Assembly (NCBI GenBank): GCA_003049485.1
Contig: PYST01000397.1
Span: forward strand, 1-32,393
Direction of reading: 5' to 3'
Source: Ophioceras dolichostomum
Taxonomy: Eukaryota; Ascomycota; Sordariomycetes; Magnaporthales; Ophioceraceae
Length of the DNA stretch: 32,393 nucleotides
The position numbers and the translations under genes are program-made. Numbering within the stretch: position 1 is the stretch's first letter; each line of letters begins with the position of its first letter. Positions 21,330-30,045 of this stretch are shown piece after piece. Below the pieces are notes generated by a model. The model searched no databases. It was given only the letters and a program-made list of their open reading frames with translations, and was not told where the DNA came from.

Positions 21330-24245
21330 ATGGATTACGAAAATCTCAAGGAGCAGTGGAGCGAGGTGGAGGATCGCGATGGCGTCCGCCTCAGCTGGAA
21401 CGTCTTCCCCAGCACTCGCATGGTCGGTTTTTGCTTGCCCTGCCCCTTTTGTTTCCCTCTTTACACAACGGGATGAGGGATATTCCCACGCCGTGGACCG
21501 CCACAGAACCCAACCGACAACCACTGACTTTCATCTGCTGCTTCTGCGCTACAGGAAGCTTCCCGCCTGGTCGTCCCCATCGGCGCCTTGTACACGCCCT
21601 TAAAGGAGAAGCCCGACACTCCGCTTCTGCAGTTCGAGCCGGTGACGTGCAGGCAGCCGTGCCGCTCCGTCCTGAACCCGTTCTGGTAGGCCTTCTGTCC
21701 GGTCCGACCTCGGACTCGGTCCGGGTCCTGGCAAACATTGTTTAGCCCAGTCGCAGTACACGAGCAGGACGCTAATCACATGCACCTGTACCATACGATA
21801 TAGCTCCGTCGACGTCCGTGCTCGTATCTGGATATGCCCCTTCTGCCTCTCGCGTAACCCCCTCCCACCGCACTACAAGGACATCACCGCCAATGCGATC
21901 CCTCCGGAGCTGCATCCGTCCAACACGACGATCGAGTACAGGCTTTCCCGCCCTGCGCCGAGCCCACCCATCTTCCTCTATGTCGTCGACACCTGCCAGG
22001 AGGAGGACAGCCTGGCTGCCCTTAAGGAGTCCCTGGTTATGAGCCTGAGCCTCCTCCCCGAGAACGCCCTTGTTGGGCTTATCACCTTCGGCACGATGGT
22101 ATGATGATGCATTCTGCTCGGCGAGTCCTTCGCGGCGGAGCTCATTTCATTGGCAACCTATTGCATGAATTACTGCTAACTCTCACTTTGCAGGCTCAAG
22201 TTCATGAGATCGGCTACACTGAGTGCGCCAAGTCGTACGTCTTCCGTGGAAGCAAGGATTATGCGCCAAAGCAGGTCCAGGAGATGCTCGGTCTTGGCCA
22301 GATGCCATTCCGGCCCGGCATGCAGGCTCAGCCCGGCCGGCCGGCACCCATGGGACCCGCGTCCCGCTTCCTGCTCCCAGTGCAGCAGTGCGAATTCCAG
22401 CTCACCAAGGCCCTCGAACAGCTGCAGAAGGACCCCTGGCCAGTCGCTAGCGATAGGCGGAACCTTCGCTGTACTGGAGTGGCCCTGAGCGTTGCTGTTG
22501 GTCTTCTCGAGTCGTCATTCCAGAACTCAGGTGGCCGCATCATGCTCTTCGCCGCCGGTCCCGCCACCGAGGGGCCAGGCATGGTCGTTAGCTCGGAACT
22601 CAGGGAACCCATGCGCTCACACCACGACATCGACCGGGATAACATCAAATACTACAAGAAGGCGTTGAAGGTAAGCTAGACTTGATCTCATCCGACTTAT
22701 CTGTTTGCTTTAGAGGTGCAGCTCGTGGTTTTCTGATAATAGCCCCCTATCTATCTAGTTCTACGACACACTTGCCAAAAGGACCGCTCACAATGGGCAC
22801 ATAATAGACATCTTCGCCGGCTGTCTCGACCAAGTCGGATTACTTGAGATGAAGGGCCTCTGCAACTCGACTGGTGGCCACATGATCCTCGTTGACAGCT
22901 TTACATCGTCCATGTTCAAGCAGTCGTTCGTGCGAGTGTTCGAGAAGGATGGCGACGAGACCCTCCTGATGGGTTTCAACGCCATTCTCGAGGTGCTCAC
23001 AACCAAGGAGTTGAAGGTTACCGGCCTGATTGGTCACGCTGTGTCGATGAACAAGAAGTCGACTTCGGTCGGCGAGACCGAATGTGGTATCGGCAACACG
23101 TGTTCGTGGAAGATGTGTGGCATCGACCCGACTTCCAGCTACGGCATCTACTTCGAGATCGCCCAGGGCGGGCCATCGCCGCAGCAGGCGCAGGCGCCCC
23201 AAAAGGGCATGATGCAGTTCCTGACCTACTACCAGCACTCCTCAGGCCAGTTCCACCTGCGCGTGACGACCATCGCGCGTAACCTGGGCGGTCCCGCCGG
23301 CGACCCGGCTATCGCACAGTCGTTCGACCAGGAGGCGGCCGCGGTGCTCATGTCGCGAATCGCCGTCTTCAAGGCCGAGGTCGACGACGGCCCTGACGTA
23401 CTCCGCTGGGTCGACCGCATGCTCATCAGCCTCTGCTCGAGGTTCGCGGACTACCGCAAGGATGACCCCTCTTCGTTCCGTCTGGAGAAGAACTTCACTC
23501 TGTACCCACAGTTTATGTTCCACCTGCGCCGCAGCCAGTTCCTCCAGGTCTTCAACAACTCACCCGATGAGACAGCCTTCTACCGCCACGTGCTGAACCA
23601 TGAGGACGTGAGCAACTCTCTCATCATGATCCAGCCCACGCTGGACTCGTACACCTTTGACCAGGAGGGCGGCCAGCCTGTGCTGCTCGACTCGGCCTCC
23701 ATCCAGGCCACCCACATCCTGCTGCTCGACACCTTCTTCCACATCCTCATCTTCCACGGCGAGACCATTGCCCAGTGGAAGAAGGCCGGCTACCAGGACC
23801 AGGAGGGCTACGAGAACTTTGCGCAGCTGTTGCAGCAACCCAAGGACGATGCCTTGGTGAGCCATCCATCCCCTTTCGGCTATCCCTTGCACCGGCCATA
23901 TGTTGCCAATACTAATATTATTTCAACGAAACAGGACCTCATCACGGATCGCTTCCCGCTGCCTCGTTTCATTGTCTGCGACGCAGGCGGTTCGCAGGCA
24001 CGTTTCCTGCTCTCCAAGCTCAACCCATCTACCACGCACACCACTGGCGCATACGGTGGCGTCGGTGCCCAGACGGCCCAGACCATCTTCACAGATGATG
24101 TCTCGCTCCAGACTTTCATGGATCATCTGATGAAGTATGTTACCTAAACAACTCTTTTCTACCCGTGTGTTTTGTCTTGAACCGTGTGTTATTCTAACAA
24201 CTGCTTCACAACACTTGCAGGTTGGCCGTGAGCGGGACGAGCTGA
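21330..24245 (+). CDS. sec23: COPII coat GTPase-activating subunit Sec23
   Basis: Inner-coat protein of COPII vesicles at ER exit sites. With Sec24 it binds cargo and stimulates GTP hydrolysis by Sar1. Exons 21330-21422, 21555-21685, 21804-22098, 22194-22670, 22759-23856, 23935-24134 and 24221-24245 total 2319 nt and 772 residues, like the 768-residue yeast protein. The start MDYENLKEQWSEVEDRDGVR is typical. Zinc-finger cysteines appear as VTCRQPC (63, 67) and ICPFC (86, 89). The trunk domain includes PIFLYVVDTCQEED and LVGLITFGTM, and KRTAHNGHIIDIFAGCLDQVG and SFVRVF follow. The C-terminal gelsolin-like part holds RFIVCDAGGSQARF, where Arg721 matches in position the catalytic Arg722 of yeast Sec23. 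The final 25-nt exon supplies the conserved end KLAVSGTS. Intron 5 (23857-23934) is a multiple of three without a stop. Confidence 0.97.
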
Positions 24246-25246
24246 GCTTGAAAGTTCAGGAGGTTGATGGGGGTATGGAGGTTTGCTGAGGCAGAAAACA
24301 AAAGGCCATGTTGAGGACTAGGTCGCCAGCCAGCTCACAGGGTTGTGGGGGCGCTGTTGCCAATGGATGAAAGAGCATGCATATGCATGTCTTGGCTTGT
24401 GTTTTTTCCTTTCTTTTCCTTAATACTTGAACCCGGTTCCGGGGAAGGTAAATTTAGGTGGACGAACGGGGGTACGATGTGCAGAGAGGATAAATTACGT
24501 GTAGTATGAATCGATCGAACTTATGAAATGCCAACTTTCAAATTCCTCTTGACTGGCATTAGGGAGGGCAGCACCGGCATCAAGAGCGGTGACACAGATT
24601 GTAACGGGTGAAACGAGGCACCTAGACCATGTCTAGGATACAAGGCGTCAGAGTAGCCCGTCTATATTTGATCTGGGAACTGGCATATAATGTGAACGCG
24701 CGAGGTAGAGAAGTAGCGACACATATGTTGGTTGTTCAACTAGTGAAAACCAGGCCAGTTCCGGTACTTGCATCATCACGAGGCATGAGAGTAAGTCAAC
24801 CGATCAGTCAAACAGTAAGTGGGCTCACGCCATGGAGACTAGCGCGGCCTTCTGATTTGTTTGTTTGCTTGTTGTTACCACGCTTTCATTTGACGTAGAG
24901 CAGGACGCAGGTGTGGAGGGGGGTGGCCTAGAAGCCCCTTTCTGGGCTTCTGTCGCCAGCCTTGCCTTCACCTGGCCTGAGTTCCTACCTACCTGCGTAC
25001 CTACCGATCAACCAACCACCAGCCGACCAAATACAGGCCCCGACCTCATGACACAATTTGTCTGGCCTTGGGGACAAAGAAGTGGACGGCGTTCCTAAAC
25101 ATCCGCCTTGTGAAAGATGTACAATCTGCAAGGACGGAAAGGGTGACATAGTGATGATACCGCAGGAGGAGGATAGAGGATAGTGTGTGCAGGAGTCTTT
25201 GGATGTAGGGTCTTAGGAAGAGTGTGGAGGTTCGTGTGAGTGCCTG
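24246..25246. other. Convergent intergenic region between SEC23 and TFIIE alpha
   Basis: One kilobase separates two convergent 3' ends. It should contain both 3' UTRs and terminators. T-rich DNA follows the SEC23 stop (24400-24425). A CCTACCTACC...GTACCTACC motif lies at 24984-25005. I see no gene. Confidence 0.55.
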
Positions 25247-26946
25247 TTAGGCTGTCACGTCCTCAAACTCGAGGTCCTCATCGCTATCGCCATTGTCGTC
25301 CCCGGCAGCAGGTGCCGCGCGAGGAGCAGCGGCAGCAGGTGGCGCCGGCTCCTCAACCTTGACTTTCTTGACAGGTCGGCCGTCGGCGGAACCCGGAGTG
25401 CCGCCGGCGACGCCGTTGGGGGACGCGCCGCCAGAGTTGGGCCCGCTAGATGAGTCGCGCTTCAACGATGACTGTCGTGGGATCGGCAGAGACGAAGCCG
25501 CAGCCGTCGCCGTCGCCATCGCTGTCGTCGTCGCAGGGGCCGTGCTGGACGGCGTCCCACCCGCAGAGTTGTTTGCTGGGGTGCTGCCGCTGGCAACCGG
25601 ATCTATGACGTCCTCGAACTCGTCTTCTTCGTCGTCTGACTCTTCCTCCTCGACGGCCGCGGCCTTGCGCTGGGCCTCGGCCTCCTGCTCGCGCTTGAGC
25701 TTGGCGAAGAGGTCGTCGATCTCGGCGTGGTCCTTCGCGTCTGTAGCGGTCTTCTTGGAGTCGGAAGCGGCTGAGGGGCCCGCCTCCGCGCCGGTACTGC
25801 CGGAGAGGCCGCTGGTTCCGTTGGCGGCGGCGGCGGCGGCTGCTGCTGCGGCGTTCTGCTGCTGCTTGACTGCGTCCAGGTCGTACGCATCGCCGGTCAC
25901 AGTGCTCTGGGAAATCCATGACGGAAGCGCATTCTGCTGGGCGTGCTTCTCCTTGCGCAGACGCTCCGCCTCCTTCTCGGCCTCGGTAGGCCCGTCGCCG
26001 GCGGTGACGCTGACCTCGATCGACTTGGGGCCGGTGTTCACCAGGCCCTTGACGGCGGCCTGGCGGTGCATGGCCGGGTCGACGGCGACGCTGGCGGCAA
26101 CCTGGTGCAGGGCGTCGCGCACGACCTCGCGGGCGCCGCGTAGGGCGACCTCGAAGGTGTTATCCGGGATGGTGGCCTTGTCGATGTCGGGCAGAAGGTT
26201 CGTGATGAACTTGAACTGCTGGTTCATCCGACTGGACTGCTTATGCCCGCCGGTCTTGCCCTCCGGGTCGTGCTTGAGCACCGAGCCGCACGTGTGGCAC
26301 AGGAAACCGCGAGGGCTAGGCTTGTCGAGGACCTCCATCTGCGTGTACTCCTTCATGCAGCCCACGCGCTCGCAGAAGTATTCCTTGCGTTCGTCCTCGG
26401 GCACGGCGGCGCCCTGCATTTCCTTGTCGATTTTGTACACGCGCCATTTGATCGCATCGATCGCCTGTCGGTAGTCAATGAAGTAGTATGTCCTGCTGAT
26501 GGGCCGTTGCTGGCCTTCTTTGATCTCCGGACGAGTGTGTCTATTTTGCTCGGCAAGGAAGATGAGAATGATGAATGCTTATTAAGTAGATGCGCGAAGA
26601 AACCATGTACGGTGATGCGACTGCGCAGTTCAATGCGCGCCGTTCAGAAGGGTTGGAGGGACTCTTACACTGTCAAGAACCTGTCCTCTCTAAGGCGCCC
26701 GCACAGCTTGTGCAAGTCTTTGGTATTCATGTTCATGAGATACGCAAGATCATCGTCGCGCAAACTGTTTGAGTGGGAGGACCAGGTCAACAATCCATCC
26801 TCTCCTCAGCCAGGGACGACAGAAGGATGGACATGATGACGGGAGACGCACGCTGAGTGTATCACTAGCGCATCGACAACTAGCACATGCTTGGTGTCGT
26901 AAAACGACCGCACGACGGAGCGCACGAGCGTCTGGGCGAGATCCAT
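25247..26946 (-). CDS. tfa1: Transcription initiation factor TFIIE alpha subunit
   Basis: Nuclear general transcription factor that recruits and regulates TFIIH at RNA polymerase II promoters, with the TFIIE beta subunit as partner. Minus-strand exons 26946-26852, 26764-26669 and 26540-25247 give 494 residues (yeast Tfa1 482). The N-terminal winged helix is clear: MDLAQTLVRSVVRSFYD, HVLVVDALVIHSALRDDDLA, LHKLCGRLREDRFLTVHTRP and RTYYFIDYRQAIDAIKWRVY. A zinc ribbon follows with Cys120, Cys125, Cys145 and Cys148. Its first pair is spaced CX4C rather than the usual CX2C. A charged helix EAEKEAERLRKEK, an Ala10 run after QQQN, and two acidic segments complete the protein: one at about 25600-25660 and one at the C-terminus, each ending in EFEDV. 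The gene converges on SEC23. Family identification is secure. Confidence 0.95.
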
Positions 26947-28741
26947 CGTGAGGTGAGAAGTCGAGATTCGATAAAGGATGGGTTTGGCAGATGCCGTAGT
27001 CAGGGCAGGATGGGTAATCCCGTTTGCGAAAGGTCGGAGGACGAAGATGGGCGACGACGCGGGAGTCGCGTTGCGGAAGCGCAACAGATGGAGAATAAGA
27101 GGATCGCTCGAGGAACGGGAGAGTAACTATGTAGCACAAAGGATTGGGGAGAATGGCGATGAGCCGGAGTCTCTAGGGCGTCGCAGCCGTAGCACTCAAA
27201 CAAGTGCTACCTCGTCGTCGCAAAACCAGTCATCGTTCACTCTGTCGCCCACGTCGCGAACGCTGTCGGGGGCGGGTCCTTTTAGGTTCTAAAAGATGCG
27301 AATAAGAAAGTTTGTCGCTGTTTTCGGATAAAGCTTCTCACCAGGAGCTGAAAGCGGCGACGGCTCACGCTGTTGTTTAGGTTCGCGATGGCGACTCCGA
27401 ATGAAAGAGAGGAATGCGGAGGCCGAATAGGATGCGTTGGTATTGTAGCCGGAGTCCTTCACTGTTGCGCTGCCTTGTCGAAAGATTGAAGTTGTGGCGA
27501 GGCTCACTGGCTCAACGCTGAGTCATCGCCTGTCATGCACTTTCCATCATTCATTACCCTGCATCAAACCTTCCACACTATACCTCCGTCAATGAGCGTG
27601 AAAGTTTGCTGTCATTACCTTGGACGATAGCCCTCCGGCTTTTCCTTCTGAACTGAACATTATTTAATATATGTTGAAGGCAATCATCGACGACCTTTTT
27701 GTTCCAGCCATCCGACATGTATGCCGGACTACGATTGAGCAAACAGCGCTTGAATCTGCTGGGTAGAGGTCTGCATGAGCCCCGTCCGGACTTGTTCCTC
27801 TCGCTCTCTCATTCTTTTCTTAACTTTCCTTTTTTTTTCTTGATCGTTGTACCTCTTTGATGATATGGGCTAGTTCAGCGCCAGAGTCATCTCTTGTGAC
27901 ACTTGACGGTACCACTAGAAGTGCTCCAGACACACCCGCCGAATCAAAGACAAACACCAACACTCCAGAGGCGATGGCTTGAGAAAGAAGATGGAGCAAG
28001 AGATATGAGTCGACACACAGTGCAGCCAACTGGGGTAAAGGCAGTACACCCAGGTGGGATATGTCGGGTTTCCATCTGCCACCGGTTCCCATCTCAGCCA
28101 AGTTCTGACAACCCAGTGCACACTCGCCGTGGGTAAGACACATGAATTATTGCCAAGGGGAGCAATAATTTGTCTCTCTTGGATAAGAATACAGAGCTGG
28201 GGTCGCTTTTGCAGCTCCTGTCGTTCCGCTCGGCCTCGTTCTCGCCGCCACCAACTCGACCCGGAGACTGCGAGGTTCGGTTGCTCCTCGGACTGCCGAT
28301 GGAGCGGGAGCGGGAGCATTCATAGTCACCAGTGGCCCGAGATGGACCGCAGACTAGAAGTCTCTGCCGATCTACAGAAGCAGACCACGACGGTCCCCAG
28401 CAAGGGAACGCTGGCATATTGGGCTGTCGAAGCAGACAGTTTTGTTAAATCCTAAGAAGCAGACAGTGAAATGTCTGAAGACGCCGCCTGACCGAGGGGT
28501 TGATGGAAAAGGCGGAAATTCATGCCTCGTCCACACATTCGATGAGGCTGATTTTGGGTTTTGGTATTGGACATCATACATCTCTTACACCTCATCCTTC
28601 GTCATCGGTTAAACTGTGCACGAGAAGATGAAGATTACCACCGTGGAAGTTTGCGGCAAACCCTGTACGACTTAGTGATTCCTGGCAGACAGCAAAACTT
28701 CATTTTCGAATATCCAGGAACTCCCGCTCCTCACATTCGAA
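26947..28741. other. Intergenic region upstream of TFIIE alpha
   Basis: About 1.8 kb without a supportable gene. Minus-strand frames at 27820-28143, 27915-28319 and 28094-28417 overlap one another in different frames. None shows a known domain or a convincing splice path, although a small unrecognised gene there cannot be excluded. A perfect inverted repeat lies at 28145-28170. The first few hundred bases should contain the TFIIE alpha promoter. Confidence 0.5.
28145..28170. repeat. Perfect 9-bp inverted repeat with 8-base loop
   Basis: AATTATTGC and GCAATAATT flank the loop CAAGGGGA. The AT-rich arms stand out from the GC-richer surroundings. It could be a dimeric protein site or a transcribed hairpin. 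No function is shown. Confidence 0.7.
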
Positions 28742-29356
28742 ATGCGACTGTACGGTCTCCTCCTCACAAGCGCCCTCGTGGCTGCAGCTGCTGCCAAGAA
28801 CGAGACGATACTGTTTACCCTGAGTCTCGGCACTCTCCAAATTCAGACGACACTGGCCACGCAGGTTCTTGAGACCAATCTCGAGATTACTCGATTCCAG
28901 ACTACGCTGTCCACCCAGACGCTTGAGATCGATACCTCCACTACAACAACTCTTGAGACTTCTACTGCTCTGACGCCTGCTCTGAAGCCTACATCGAACC
29001 CTATTTCGACCCAGCTCAGGAAACTTCCGCTCTGTGGCGTGAGATGCATCCAGCGGCCAAGAAACGCGGCTGCGAACCATCCGAAATTATATGCATTTGC
29101 CAAAACTTGCGAAAGATTATGCTCCACGGACTCGTCTGGGCCCCCTTCAGCGAAAACACAGGCAACCTTTGCCTCCTCAGAAAGTGCTCCCGTGATGAGC
29201 TTCAGGAGACGGACGACGTGGTCTCAGATGTGCAGGGTCGTCCTACAAGCCCCGGATAGCCCGGACATTCTCGACGCGGAGGAAGTCGCCGGGCGTCTCT
29301 TTACATCGCTTGTGGCGCCGGACGACCCTGCCCGCCGTGCCCACTGGCGAATCTAA
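28742..29356 (+). CDS. Candidate small secreted CFEM-like protein, frame unresolved
   Basis: The ATG at 28742 opens a frame of 204 codons starting with a good signal peptide (MRLYGLLLTSALVAAAAAKN) followed by a Thr/Leu-rich stretch with recurring LET/TTL units. At 29021-29050 it reads KLPLCGVRCIQ, like the first two cysteines of a CFEM domain. The matching remainder (KKRGCEPSEIICICQN, then NLC and RKC) lies in another frame, 29044-29259, which ends in its own stop. CFEM domains are cysteine-rich surface or secreted modules of fungi, some of them heme-binding. Either one indel near 29048-29060 broke the gene, or an intron links the frames. One candidate intron runs from GTTCTT at about 28865 to CAG at 29020, but it would lose the first two cysteines. 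Alternatively the cysteine match is coincidental. Coordinates give the first frame. Confidence 0.4.
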   Translation: MRLYGLLLTSALVAAAAAKNETILFTLSLGTLQIQTTLATQVLETNLEITRFQTTLSTQTLEIDTSTTTTLETSTALTPALKPTSNPISTQLRKLPLCGVRCIQRPRNAAANHPKLYAFAKTCERLCSTDSSGPPSAKTQATFASSESAPVMSFRRRTTWSQMCRVVLQAPDSPDILDAEEVAGRLFTSLVAPDDPARRAHWRI

Positions 29357-30045
29357 CCTGTACAGAAAGAGGACGAGGAGATAGATTCCAGGACCGCGGC
29401 TTGAGGCCGGCCAGGCGTTTTTAGTTGGAATTGTGGAACGGAGGGACAACCCGTGGCGAGTGTACGTGTGACGCACAGATTTCTTTCTCTTTTTGAGTCT
29501 TAGGACATATACTCACAGACCAGTAGGGTAGGTAGTCTTGCACTGGTTGGTAAATTTAGCATTTCATTCTTGAACTGTTGGAATTATTCTATTTTCTTAT
29601 TAAATTTTTTTTTTTTTTGCTGCCGTATTCTTGGTGTCGCAGACGTGGGATTGATGCATGCCGCTGTTAGTCTAGCGTCCAGCCAATCACGCTCATTGAG
29701 CTTGCCTCTCAAAGGCACTGATGATGAGCGGGGTTTTGATCATTCCGTCCTGCATCGACTGAGAAAGGCAGGGTGCTCCGTTATGCTCAGATATAATTCA
29801 AGTCCATTGTTGGATCTATTCTGCAGGCATTCCCATCTCAAGTTTAACCTGCAACTTGACCACTGGTGGCAAGCGCACGATTCTGGTTCAATCTGAATTT
29901 CCACCGCATCTCCCGCCTCCAACCTTCCATTGCCCATCTTCGGCTTCGTGTGAACTCCGTCATCATTCTTCCTCGCGATACCCTGATCCGTATTTTTCTA
30001 TTTCTCAATTGCATTACATCACTCGAGGTCTGCACGGTCCACAAC
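29357..30045. other. Intergenic region upstream of the family X polymerase
   Basis: No gene is supported. It contains TAGGGTAGGTAG at 29524-29535 and a 14-base T run at 29605-29618. The polymerase frame is open back to about 29866 but has no ATG in that part, so it is treated as 5' UTR. Confidence 0.5.
29605..29618. repeat. Poly(T) tract of 14
   Basis: An uninterrupted T run in AT-rich DNA upstream of the polymerase gene. Long poly(dA:dT) tracts often exclude nucleosomes in fungal promoters. This one is about 430 bases from the start codon, so the role is only suggested. Confidence 0.7.

Noticed and set aside
28742..29356. Full 204-codon frame taken at face value as the protein
   Set aside because: After about 29050 the frame loses the CFEM-like cysteines, which continue in the other frame. 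The rest of this frame is therefore probably not translated as read.
29866..30045. N-terminal extension of the family X polymerase
   Set aside because: The frame is open but its first codon is GTG and no ATG occurs before 30046. The extra residues do not look like BRCT sequence.
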